Source: Schlesneria paludicola DSM 18645 (lineage in GTDB: Bacteria; Planctomycetota; Planctomycetia; Planctomycetales; Planctomycetaceae). From it: a DNA stretch of 41,484 nt. This document shows positions 6,569 to 14,213 of the stretch, piece by piece; positions within the stretch are counted from its first letter, which is position 1; each line of letters opens with the position of its first letter. The translations under genes and the position numbers were made by a program. The notes under the pieces are model-generated. The model was not told the origin of the DNA. It saw only the letters and a program-made list of their open reading frames with translations, and searched no databases. Where the stretch lies: positions 1 to 41,484 of the forward strand of contig CAMAYU010000029.1 of assembly GCA_945862235.1 (NCBI GenBank), in the 5' to 3' direction.

Positions 6569-8760
6569 CACTCCGCCTTTGTCGCTGGTGCGGAACTCGT
6601 TCGTCCGGACAGCCATGTCTCGGCCAGCAGCAGCCCAATGACCACGAGCAATCCCCAGCGCCAGAGCTTCTGGTGCTGCTCGAGTTCCTCCAGCTTCAAC
6701 TGGCGCTGGCGGTCCTGCGCGCGGCGAGTCTCCTCGGGGCGCTCGGCCGTTCCCAACCTAACGCCGAGGCTTTCGAGCTGCTCGATCGGCAGCGGAGACG
6801 TGCGACTCTCATCGGCGGCCAGATTGATCGCCACCGTTTCCGAACGGCCTTCCACTTCGAGACTGTACAGGCCCGGTTGAGTTGTCTCTGCAAAGGCCGC
6901 ATCGAGCGTGAGGTCTGTCACCGTGCGACCATCGGGCCATCGAACCGTCCCGCGCGAGGCGACATCCCCCGACGACTTCTGCCACGGGACCGCGCTGCCA
7001 ACCGGAACAGATTCGGGGCGCGAGACCGCTCCCGATGCCTGCTCCAACATTCGATAGACCAGCGGCGGAAACTTGGAGGACCGCGCGAGCTGACTATCCG
7101 CCGGATGCCATCCCGCCGTCATCAGCCAAACGCGCCCCTTGCCCACGCTGAACTCGACGAACGCTGGCGTGCCGTCATCAAACCGAGCCAGCGTTCGCCC
7201 CCCGTAGGGTAAGCCTCCGGCTTGCCCCTCTTCCTGTTTGCCGCCGCCGACACGCTTCCCCGCCACCTCCAACGCCCGATGCTTCCAAAACCGAATCCCC
7301 GTGAAGTCGCTGAACTGTGCTTCGGCAAACGGCGCGAAGAGCGGATGCTCAAAATCAATCTCGCCCCACATCGCATCGCGCCGCACAGCCGCCTCGCTCA
7401 GCGTGACTTGCTCCAACCCGCACTGCTTCAACGTCGCCGTCCCACTCTCCGCCGACCGAGCCGCGATTAACACTGCCCCGCCCGCCGCAAGATGCTCGTT
7501 CACGAACACGTTCGCCGCCGCTTCCAGATGAGTCAGCACCACCAACGACGGCCGCTCAGCCTTCTGCTTGTCTTCCATCTTTGGCTTTGTCCCCTCGCCC
7601 CGGCTCTGCGGGGAGAGGGTTAGGGTGAGGGGATCTTCCTTCTTCTCATCCCAACCAACCAACTCCACCCGATACCGCCGCGACGCCGCAAACACTCCGT
7701 CGAGATAGAACCGCAACCCCTCCGGGTCATCCGTCCTGTCAGCTCCGCAGTAAACAACCAGCTTCGTCTCGAATCGAGGGGGCGCGACGAAGACCCGGTT
7801 GTCGAAGTCATGATCGTCACCCGTCAGCATCAGCGCGGTCGCTGCCGCGCCGTCGGGCCGCTTCGGTGGTACGAGGACACGACTCTGCCCCGGCGGCACG
7901 TAAACGGAGACGCTCGCCGCATCGGTCCCGTCCCACTTGAGAACGAACGTCTCCTGCTTCGCATCGGCCGAGTTGGTCACGCGCACACGCAACAGATCGT
8001 CACCCAGATCGAGGTTCCGCTCGACCAGTTGCAGGCCCGCATTCGACGTCGAAGTGGCTCGCACGATGAGCGGCTCGACGCGCAGATCGCTCGGCCATTC
8101 GAAGCCGCGCAGCGCGTCGAGGTTCGCGCCGACCGGCAGATCGCTGGCGAGGATGATTCGCAACTTGGCGGGCGTCGCACGCTCGGTCTGAATCTCTTGT
8201 AATGCCGATGCCGTGCGAACGAGTGCCTCACCGAGATTCGTTCCGCCCCAAGTCGGCTTCAATTCCTTGAGTCTCGCAATGACGAGTTCCCGCCGCGCCC
8301 TCGCTTCAAGGGACTTCAACTCGGTGAAATCGGCCACGCTGCGCCAACGGTCATCAAACGCGAACAGCCCGACCGTCGCCGTCGTCGGCAACTTCGAGAC
8401 GCTCGCGCCGACCTGCGTCATCAACTCGGACCACGCTCCCTCACGCCGCAAGCTCGCGCTGGTATCGACGAGTACCGCGACTAGTTCCTCGTCACTCGCC
8501 TGCTCCGGTTCCGAAGTCGCCGTCCGCCAGAGCGGCCTCGCAAACGCGAACGCCAGCAGCAACAACACGGCTCCGCGCAGGAGGAGGAGCAACCAATGTT
8601 CGACCCGGCTGCGCGAAGTGACTCGCGGCGGTGACGGCGACAAAAACATCAGCGTGGAAAACTCGCGCCGCCCGCGCGGAGTCCGCCGCCACAAGTGAAA
8701 CAGGATCGGCCCGGCAATCGCCAACGCGCCGAGCAAATAGAACGGTGCGAGTGGTGTCAT
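6568..8760 (-). CDS. BatA-like membrane protein with von Willebrand factor A domain
   Basis: A 730-residue membrane protein. Two N-terminal membrane segments (about 5-24 and 56-75) with the motif PILFHLWRRTPRGRREFSTLMFL match the aerotolerance-regulator (BatA) N-terminal domain. A VWA domain follows with a complete MIDAS: DTSAS at 99-103, Thr in WGGTNLGEAL and Asp in ASDLP. A large extracytoplasmic part, a coiled stretch (RRAQDRQRQLKLEELEQHQ) and a C-terminal membrane segment (about 700-717) complete it. The stop overlaps the murC start, and its ATG overlaps the stop of DUF58 (ATGA), so the genes are translationally coupled. Proteins of the MoxR/DUF58/VWA group are thought to act as an ATPase-assisted assembly or metal-insertion system; the client is unknown. 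Two repeat fragments lie in frame (about residues 376-390 and 508-519). Confidence 0.85.
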   Translation of the reverse strand: MTPLAPFYLLGALAIAGPILFHLWRRTPRGRREFSTLMFLSPSPPRVTSRSRVEHWLLLLLRGAVLLLLAFAFARPLWRTATSEPEQASDEELVAVLVDTSASLRREGAWSELMTQVGASVSKLPTTATVGLFAFDDRWRSVADFTELKSLEARARRELVIARLKELKPTWGGTNLGEALVRTASALQEIQTERATPAKLRIILASDLPVGANLDALRGFEWPSDLRVEPLIVRATSTSNAGLQLVERNLDLGDDLLRVRVTNSADAKQETFVLKWDGTDAASVSVYVPPGQSRVLVPPKRPDGAAATALMLTGDDHDFDNRVFVAPPRFETKLVVYCGADRTDDPEGLRFYLDGVFAASRRYRVELVGWDEKKEDPLTLTLSPQSRGEGTKPKMEDKQKAERPSLVVLTHLEAAANVFVNEHLAAGGAVLIAARSAESGTATLKQCGLEQVTLSEAAVRRDAMWGEIDFEHPLFAPFAEAQFSDFTGIRFWKHRALEVAGKRVGGGKQEEGQAGGLPYGGRTLARFDDGTPAFVEFSVGKGRVWLMTAGWHPADSQLARSSKFPPLVYRMLEQASGAVSRPESVPVGSAVPWQKSSGDVASRGTVRWPDGRTVTDLTLDAAFAETTQPGLYSLEVEGRSETVAINLAADESRTSPLPIEQLESLGVRLGTAERPEETRRAQDRQRQLKLEELEQHQKLWRWGLLVVIGLLLAETWLSGRTSSAPATKAE
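7203..7236. repeat. Half copy of palindromic family B inside the VWA gene
   Basis: CGTAGGGTAAGCCTCCGGCTT resembles the left arm of family B (4816-4886). It lies in the frame of the VWA gene, where it encodes a Gly-rich stretch (GGLPYGG). Confidence 0.6.
7591..7632. repeat. Repeat family G inside the VWA gene
   Basis: Sequence of the type CCCTCGCCCCGGCTCTGCGG followed by GGAGAGGGTTAGGGTGAGGG. The sister copy at 11763-11804 is intergenic. Here it is translated in frame as PLTLTLSPQSRGEG, a peptide that recurs in many genomes as a product of this repeat. Confidence 0.85.
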
Positions 8761-9719
8761 CGACCCCTCCTCGCGATCCGTGTCCTGCTGTTGCCGCGTG
8801 ATTGCATTCGCACGCGGACGATCTCGGGCAACGCCAACTCCAGCGGTGAGTCGGTCGGCATCCGGTGATAGGTCAGTCCGAGCCGGTTACAGATTGCCTC
8901 GACCGCCTCCAGATGCTTGCCGAAGCGTTTGAGGTACTCGGTCCGAATGGCGGCCGGATCGACGTAGAGCCGGTCCTGCGATTCCAAGTCTTCAAACATC
9001 TCGGGAGCGGTGAACTCGAAGCGTAACTCCTCGGGATCGAGGACGTGGAACACGACGACTTCCTGACCGCGCGCGGCCAAAGCGCCGAGGCTCAATTCGA
9101 GCATCTCCAGCGGTGCGAGCAAGTCCGATATCAGTACGAGGACACCGCGTTTGTTCAATCGCTCGGCGATCTGCTCCAGTGGCTTCGACAGATGCGTGGA
9201 TGTCCCAATTGCTTCTCGTTCGAGCGAGACCAAGATGCGCCGAAGATGACCGACTCGGTAACGCGGCGGTATGAAGTCGTCGATCTCCGACGAGAACTTC
9301 GCCAACCCGACCGCATCGCGCTGCGTGTTGAGGAAGTACCCCAGTGTTGCCGCCAGCGTGCGGGCGTACTCGGACTTCGAGTAGCCTCGCGAACCGAAAT
9401 TCATCGACCGGCTGTCGTCGAGCAACAGCAGGCACCGCAGATTGGTCTCGTCCTCAAACCGCTTGATGTAGTACCGGTCGCTGCGAGCAAACAGTTTCCA
9501 ATCGAGATGCCGCAAGTCGTCCCCCTGCGTGTACTGCCGGTACTCGGTGAACTCGACCGAAAACCCGTGATACGGACTGCGGTTCAGCCCGGTCATGAAA
9601 CCCTCGACCACATGCTTCGCCCGCATCTCAAGCGACTTCAAATGCATGAGCGTCGCCGGGTCAATGAACCCGGCGATCTGTTCGGCATGCGGCGAAGATG
9701 AGGGCTCTACTCTTCCCAA
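8757..9719 (-). CDS. DUF58 domain-containing protein
   Basis: A 320-residue soluble protein of the DUF58 family, usually encoded next to MoxR ATPases. The family signature YRQYTQGDDLRHLDWKLFAR (about residues 60-79) is present, followed by a VWA-like fold with CLLLLDDSRSMNF (a degenerate MIDAS) and ISDLLAPLEML. The predicted start is a TTG at 9719 preceded by GGAG eight bases upstream; this overlaps the end of the 64-codon gene by 13 bases. A later in-frame ATG near 9647 (MHLKSLEMRAKHVVEGF) is possible, since the conserved family region begins there. Its stop overlaps the ATG of the VWA gene, so the two are coupled. Confidence 0.9.
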   Translation of the reverse strand: MGRVEPSSSPHAEQIAGFIDPATLMHLKSLEMRAKHVVEGFMTGLNRSPYHGFSVEFTEYRQYTQGDDLRHLDWKLFARSDRYYIKRFEDETNLRCLLLLDDSRSMNFGSRGYSKSEYARTLAATLGYFLNTQRDAVGLAKFSSEIDDFIPPRYRVGHLRRILVSLEREAIGTSTHLSKPLEQIAERLNKRGVLVLISDLLAPLEMLELSLGALAARGQEVVVFHVLDPEELRFEFTAPEMFEDLESQDRLYVDPAAIRTEYLKRFGKHLEAVEAICNRLGLTYHRMPTDSPLELALPEIVRVRMQSRGNSRTRIARRGR

Positions 9720-9901
9720 GGGTCTGTCTCCGGAAGATAAGAATTTCGTGCCTCTTCAATGTCGAGGGCAAAAGCTTCTGCATCTTCGCCAAGGTCTGGC
9801 AATGACATCAAGAACTCGCCGAACTCCAACATCGTCATCCCTGACGTTGGATTGCCCGGCGGGTTCTGGTCGGCTTGCGATTGTCGTTCCGGCTCAGCCA
9901 C
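9707..9901 (-). CDS. Small orphan antitoxin-like protein (C-terminal half only)
   Basis: A 64-residue acidic protein read from a GTG at 9901, with internal ATGs at 9838 and 9832. Residues 22-64 resemble the C-terminal part of the antitoxin encoded at 10356-10634: both carry F-x3-L-x-SLP-x-LGED, then AF-x2-DI, and end with PW plus acidic or polar residues. By eye, 18 of 40 aligned positions are identical. The N-terminal Phd-like DNA-binding part is absent and replaced by about 20 polar residues. It follows the VapC-type toxin gene and overlaps the DUF58 start by 13 bases, so it is probably cotranscribed. It may be a toxin-neutralising fragment without repressor function, or a decayed antitoxin; the sequence does not decide. 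Confidence 0.6.
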   Translation of the reverse strand: MAEPERQSQADQNPPGNPTSGMTMLEFGEFLMSLPDLGEDAEAFALDIEEARNSYLPETDPWEE

Positions 9902-9966
9902 AGTCCTAAATCTCCACTTCGTTCACGCTCACCGCCACGAAACTGACCTTCAGGAATGGATGTCAT

Positions 9967-10368
9967 TCAATTGAATTCGATCACTTCGAGTCCCGCCACC
10001 TTCTCAAAGTCCTTTGGATTGGCGGTGAAAATCGGAAAGCCGAAGTGAAGTGCGGTTGCCGCAATGAGCAGGTCTTCAGTCCCGACTGGCGTTCCTTGAC
10101 CGAGCACATCAGCGACCAGTCTCGCATGGACCTTGGCAATCTCCGCATCGATGGCGAGAACGACGACAGAGTTGAGGACATCGTTGATGAAAGTCTGGCG
10201 TCGAAGTCGGCGGGGCTCCGTGTTGGCTCGATGAACGCCCACCATCAATTCAGAAACGGTCATCGCGCTGATGAACGGCGTTCCCCGATCCGGCCAATCG
10301 TTGGGGTCGAGAACTCCCCCTTCACGCTCAGCCCGAATGAAAACGGAGGTGTCGATCACGAATCCCAC
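9967..10368 (-). CDS. vapC: PIN-domain toxin, VapC family
   Basis: A 133-residue PIN-domain protein with the four acidic active-site positions expected of VapC endoribonucleases: Asp6 (FVIDTSVFI), Glu40 (MTVSELMVG), Asp99 (GTEDLLIAATAL) and Asp120 (TANPKDF). Length is normal for the family. The GTG start at 10368 has GAGG upstream and overlaps the antitoxin stop by 13 bases, the usual toxin-antitoxin arrangement. VapC toxins cleave tRNA or rRNA and are blocked by their cognate antitoxin; the specific target cannot be read from the sequence. The pair lies between moxR and DUF58, genes that are normally adjacent. Confidence 0.93.
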   Translation of the reverse strand: MGFVIDTSVFIRAEREGGVLDPNDWPDRGTPFISAMTVSELMVGVHRANTEPRRLRRQTFINDVLNSVVVLAIDAEIAKVHARLVADVLGQGTPVGTEDLLIAATALHFGFPIFTANPKDFEKVAGLEVIEFN

Positions 10369-10634
10369 GGTTCGGTCCTCGACGGCAGCTGCCTTTGAGC
10401 ATCAGCAATGTCCTGTTCAAACGCGTTGTCTTCTCCGAGCGGGGGGAGAGAGTTGAGCAAACCGATGAAGTCCTTCATCGACCGACAGATTTTTCGCGGC
10501 GTGGGAGTCACCGGAACAATGGTCGCAATGACGCATTCGTTTCGCTCGACTTCAATGGTTGTGCCGCGCGAGGCAAGGCTGTCGATCAGCCCCCCCAAGT
10601 CTCGGCTCGCATCGTCGATAGTGATTCGCTCCAT
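10356..10634 (-). CDS. Antitoxin, Phd/YefM-like
   Basis: A 92-residue protein preceding and overlapping the vapC-type toxin gene. Residues 1-42 (MERITIDDASRDLGGLIDSL, then GTTIEVERNECVIATIVP) have the Phd/YefM N-terminal pattern that binds operator DNA as a dimer. Residues 50-92 form an acidic tail with SLPPLGEDNAFEQDI, which would wrap the toxin. The ATG at 10634 has GGGAG six bases upstream. The gene is probably autoregulated together with its toxin, as is usual in the family. The tail is duplicated in the small gene at 9707-9901. Confidence 0.9.
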   Translation of the reverse strand: MERITIDDASRDLGGLIDSLASRGTTIEVERNECVIATIVPVTPTPRKICRSMKDFIGLLNSLPPLGEDNAFEQDIADAQRQLPSRTEPWDS

Positions 10635-10703
10635 ACCAGACTCCCTTTCGTTGATCTGCCTAGATGGTCACTTTCGATCGAGCGACCGTCACGCGAGCCA
10701 TTA

Positions 10704-11717
10704 TCACGCATCCTTCACCGTTTCCAACAGCCTGCCGATGATCGTTTCGACGGTCATGCCGGCCGCTTCGGCGCGGTAGTTGATGAGGATGCGGTGCCGC
10801 AGGACCGGCGCGGCCAAGGCGCGGACATCCTCCCAGGTGACGTTGGCTCGACCGGACAGCAAGGCCCGTGCTTTGCCGCCGAGGATCAGGTATTGAGCCG
10901 CTCGCAGACCGGCTCCCCACGAGACGTACTCGGTGATGAAGTCGGGCGTCTCTTTTTGTTTCGGTCGCGAAGCGGCGGCGAGGCGGACCGCGTAGCGGAC
11001 GACATCCTCGGCGACGGGAACCTTTCGCACGAGTTCGTGAATGCGCCGGATGTCCTGTCCCGTGAAGAGGGCTTCGATCAGTTCGGGAGCTGCTGAGGTC
11101 GTGCGGGCGACGACCGCGACCTCGTCGTCTTCGGTCAGGTAGTCGATCACGACGTTGAACATGAACCGGTCGAGCTGCGCTTCGGGGAGCGGATACGTCC
11201 CCTCCATTTCAATCGGGTTCTGCGTGGCGAGAACGAAGAACGGTTCATCGAGCACATACCGCGTCCCAGCCGCCGTCACCTGATGCTCCTGCATCGCTTC
11301 GAGCAGCGCTGCCTGAGTCTTCGGCGGCGTCCGGTTGATTTCGTCCGCCAGCAGCACGTTGGCGAAGATCGGTCCCTTCACGAACACCATCCGCCGCTTC
11401 CCGGCCTCGTCCTGCTCCAGAATCTCCGTCCCGGTGATGTCGGCTGGCATCAGGTCGGGCGTGAACTGAATGCGCTGGAAATTGAGATGGAACACCTGCG
11501 CAATCGACTTCACGAGCAGCGTCTTCGCCAATCCGGGCGCTCCCGTGATGAGACAATGCCCACCCGCGAAGAGCGAGATCAGCAGTTGCTCGACCGCTTC
11601 GTTCTGGCCCACGATCGTCTTGGCCAACTCCGCCCGAATCCGCTGCCGCCCGGTGCGGACCATTTCCAATGTTCGCAGTTCGGCTTCATCGTCAGCGTTG
11701 AGTGGGTTCACAGTCAC
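10704..11717 (-). CDS. moxR: MoxR-family AAA+ ATPase
   Basis: A 337-residue AAA+ ATPase. Walker A is GAPGLAKT at residues 59-66, Walker B LLADEINRTPPKTQAAL, sensor and arginine-finger region FVLATQNPIEMEGTYPLPEAQLDRF, and the C-terminal AAA lid with VSWGAGLRAAQYLILGGKARAL. MoxR proteins work as chaperone-like ATPases together with DUF58 and VWA proteins. The GTG start at 11717 has GGAG six bases upstream. It is the first gene of the minus-strand run toward murC. Only the toxin-antitoxin insert separates it from its usual partner. Confidence 0.96.
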   Translation of the reverse strand: MTVNPLNADDEAELRTLEMVRTGRQRIRAELAKTIVGQNEAVEQLLISLFAGGHCLITGAPGLAKTLLVKSIAQVFHLNFQRIQFTPDLMPADITGTEILEQDEAGKRRMVFVKGPIFANVLLADEINRTPPKTQAALLEAMQEHQVTAAGTRYVLDEPFFVLATQNPIEMEGTYPLPEAQLDRFMFNVVIDYLTEDDEVAVVARTTSAAPELIEALFTGQDIRRIHELVRKVPVAEDVVRYAVRLAAASRPKQKETPDFITEYVSWGAGLRAAQYLILGGKARALLSGRANVTWEDVRALAAPVLRHRILINYRAEAAGMTVETIIGRLLETVKDA

Positions 11718-11762
11718 GGAAGGCTCCGGTTGAGTATTCAGGTTGTTTGAGTCTTGGCCTTG

Positions 11763-11804
11763 TTCCCTCGCCGCGGCTTTGCGGGGAGAGGGCTAGGGTG
11801 AGGG
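11763..11804. repeat. Repeat family G (intergenic copy)
   Basis: CCCTCGCCGCGGCTTTGCGG followed by GGAGAGGGCTAGGGTGAGGG, the same element that is translated in frame at 7591-7632. Confidence 0.85.
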
Positions 11805-12054
11805 GTCTTCATTCTTGGATAGCCATATGGTGCGGCCAATCAAAGGGACGAGGATCTGCGTTTTCGGTGGATCATATACAGAGTCCGAGATCGGGATGAC
11901 ACGGAGTTCGCTCTGGCTGGCTCTGACATCTCACATGCGTAACGCTCCGACACGAAGGCCCGCCGCGTGTGAGAAGCGGACAGTGTTGCTTTGCTGGCAA
12001 AATCAAACAAGACCGCCGTGATCACCCCGCAAGGCCATCGCTTTTTCAATTTGG

Positions 12055-12150
12055 GGTGCCACGGACACGGAGCTTCGACGTGGCCGTGTGAGAACGTGAA
12101 GACGTTCCTCCGATTTCCCGGCCACGTCGAAGCTCCGTGACCGTGGCACC
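12055..12150. repeat. Palindromic element, family C (copy 1)
   Basis: Long inverted repeat with arms GGTGCCACGGACACGGAGCT and a complementary right arm ending CCGTGGCACC. The copy at 31313-31407 is in the opposite orientation. A flank reading GGCCATCGCTTTTTCAATT is conserved next to both copies, so the mobile unit is longer than the hairpin. Confidence 0.93.
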
Positions 12151-12284
12151 CGAATTCCCCTGTTTCAACATGGTGTTGGCCCAGACCAACCCGTTCATCG
12201 TTCCCCAACGGGGTGGGGTTTCAAATCAAAGCTGACTAAACTCCCGCCCTTGCTCGTTTGACGCCCAACCTCGGGAGACCACTC

Positions 12285-14117
12285 ATGAGACACGGATGGA
12301 TTTCGCTGACCTGCTTGGTTGTGTTCGGCCTGTTCGCGAACGGCTTGTTTGCCGGAGTTGCCTGCGCGGACGAGCCGGATCGTAGCCCGATCTCACTCGC
12401 GGTGAGCGGGGATGGTCGCACGTGCCTCACCGCCAACCACACGTCCGGCTCGGTGAGTCTCGTTAATTTGAAGGACGGTCGTGTTGAGAGTGAACTCGCC
12501 GTCGGACGCGGTCCCGCCGACGTGGTTTGGCTCGACGAGACGACGGCGATCGTCAGCCTCCTTCACGACGATGCTCTCGCCGTGGTGAAGCGTAACGGTG
12601 GCAAGTTGACTCTGCATCGCACGGCCATCGTCGGTGATGAGCCTCGTGGGATCGCGGTCTCCAAAGACAAGCGGCTGGTTTACGTGGCACTCGGCGGCGA
12701 GGACGCGATTGCGGTCGTGGAGATCGCGGGGCTGTTGACTGCGAAGAGCGATGGTCAACAGCCGGGGGCGGTCACCCGTTACCTAGCACCGGGCATTCCA
12801 AAGATGGTGCGAGTTTCACCCGATGGCCGCTGGCTGGTGGCCTGTTGCGCCGTGCCATCGGCGATCTTGGTTTACGATCTCACGACGAACGCCCTCGTCA
12901 GCGAGCGGCGACTGTTTGACGGGGCCTTCAATCCGGGAGTCCCCGCGATCACGAAGGACTCGGGGTTGGTCGTGCTGCCGCACGCGGTCAATCGCGAGTT
13001 CAGTGTGACTCCGCAAATGATCGACATCGGCTGGGTGATCGACAACCGCATCTCGAAGCTGCCGCTCCCCGATGGTGAGCCGAGCACACAGAAACAGCTC
13101 GGTCTCGATATTCGCGGCAACGCGGTCGGTGATGCGTATGCAGCGGTGTTCAGTCCCGATCAGTCACTGCTCGTCGTGACGGCGGGGGGGACGCACGAGT
13201 TGCTCGTGATCGACTTCGGTTCCATCCCGTGGCCAAAGGGCGATCCGGGCGACTTCCTCCCGGCGGCGATGCAGAAGGACAAGAGTAGCTTCCGGCGGAT
13301 CGAACTCGGCGGACGGCCGCAAGCGGTCGAGTTCATCGGCGAGCGAACGGTCGTCGTCTCGAACTACTTCTCCAACAGCGTGCAGGTCGTCGATCTCGAT
13401 GCCCGCGAGGTGACGCAGACGATCTCGCTGGGAGGGCCGAGCGAACCAAGTCTCGCGCGTCGCGGCGAACACATCTTCTTTGATGCCGATCGCTCGATGC
13501 ACAGTTGGTATAGCTGTCACACTTGCCACACGGACGGCCACACGGCAGGGCAAGTCTTCGACACTCGGAACGACAAAACCTATGGCACTCCCAAACTGAC
13601 CCCCTCGCTGCGCGGCGTCGCCGAGACCGGCCCGTGGACGTGGCACGGCTGGCAGACCGACCTGCACGACGCGATGAAACGGTCGCTCAATGAAAGCATG
13701 GCATCTAAACTGCCGATCACGGATGAAGACGCCACCGCGATGGTCGCGTACCTCAAGACGCTCGATCATCCGGTCAATCCGCGCGGCGACACCAAGGACG
13801 AGGCCCTCGCCAAAAAGATCGCAGCGGGAGAAAAACTCTTCACCGGCAAAGCGGCCTGCGCGAGTTGCCACTCGGGAACTCAGTTCACGTCCGGCGAAAC
13901 GTTCGACGGCAAAGTCGAAGACAAAAAGGATCGTGATCCCAACTACAACCCGCCGACGCTGCGCGGCCTCGCCTCCCGCCGCCGCTTCCTCCACACCGGC
14001 AAAGCCCGCTCACTGGACGCCGTTCTCACGAAGCACCACCGCCCCGAAGACCTCGTCGGCGAAAGCCTCTCTGACGACGAACGCGAAACGTTGATCGAGT
14101 ACCTCAAGTCGCTGTGA
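12285..14117 (+). CDS. YncE-like beta-propeller fused to dihaem cytochrome c
   Basis: A 610-residue exported protein. The ATG at 12285 has GGGAG seven bases upstream; an upstream in-frame start at 12258 is less likely. A signal peptide (about 1-30, ending near FAGVACA) precedes repeated beta-propeller blades of the YVTN/YncE type (SLAVSGDGRTCLTANHTSGS, RGIAVSKDKRLVYVALGGE, MVRVSPDGRWLVACC). The C-terminal part has two haem c sites, CHTCH at about 411-415 and CASCH at 525-529, in a MauG/cytochrome c peroxidase-like arrangement (TPSLRGVAETGPWTWHGWQ, NPPTLRGLASRRRFLHTG). It is probably a periplasmic redox enzyme or electron carrier. The substrate is unknown. It is followed after about 100 bp by a small membrane protein gene. 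Confidence 0.85.
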   Translation: MRHGWISLTCLVVFGLFANGLFAGVACADEPDRSPISLAVSGDGRTCLTANHTSGSVSLVNLKDGRVESELAVGRGPADVVWLDETTAIVSLLHDDALAVVKRNGGKLTLHRTAIVGDEPRGIAVSKDKRLVYVALGGEDAIAVVEIAGLLTAKSDGQQPGAVTRYLAPGIPKMVRVSPDGRWLVACCAVPSAILVYDLTTNALVSERRLFDGAFNPGVPAITKDSGLVVLPHAVNREFSVTPQMIDIGWVIDNRISKLPLPDGEPSTQKQLGLDIRGNAVGDAYAAVFSPDQSLLVVTAGGTHELLVIDFGSIPWPKGDPGDFLPAAMQKDKSSFRRIELGGRPQAVEFIGERTVVVSNYFSNSVQVVDLDAREVTQTISLGGPSEPSLARRGEHIFFDADRSMHSWYSCHTCHTDGHTAGQVFDTRNDKTYGTPKLTPSLRGVAETGPWTWHGWQTDLHDAMKRSLNESMASKLPITDEDATAMVAYLKTLDHPVNPRGDTKDEALAKKIAAGEKLFTGKAACASCHSGTQFTSGETFDGKVEDKKDRDPNYNPPTLRGLASRRRFLHTGKARSLDAVLTKHHRPEDLVGESLSDDERETLIEYLKSL

Positions 14118-14125
14118 TCCTCACC

Positions 14126-14196
14126 GTTGGGTAAGCGTCTCGCTTGCCCGCGATTTTCAGATCAGGGCAAGGCAAGCGAGACGCTTACGCTACGTT
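14126..14196. repeat. Palindromic element, family B (copy 2)
   Basis: Arms of the type TTGGGTAAGCGTCTCGCTTG and GGCAAGCGAGACGCTTACGC, slightly degenerate. It lies between the propeller/cytochrome gene and the next gene, starts nine bases after the stop, and may also serve as a terminator-like hairpin. Confidence 0.93.
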
Positions 14197-14213
14197 TTAC
14201 AAATGGAATCGAA

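Larger units (their letters stand above)
11718..12284. other. Divergent intergenic region with two repeats
   Basis: This 567-bp gap separates moxR (minus) from the propeller/cytochrome gene (plus). It holds repeat family G (11763-11804) and family C (12055-12150). No credible gene was seen; open frames here have no recognisable product. It must contain the promoters of both flanking genes, but I could not pick a convincing -35/-10 pair. Confidence 0.7.

Noticed and set aside
11764..12208. Small frames in the moxR upstream region
   Set aside because: They are built largely from repeats G and C and have no ribosome-binding site or motif.
13164..13994. 276-codon minus-strand frame opposite the propeller/cytochrome gene
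   Set aside because: No recognisable motif; the plus strand has two haem sites and propeller blades.
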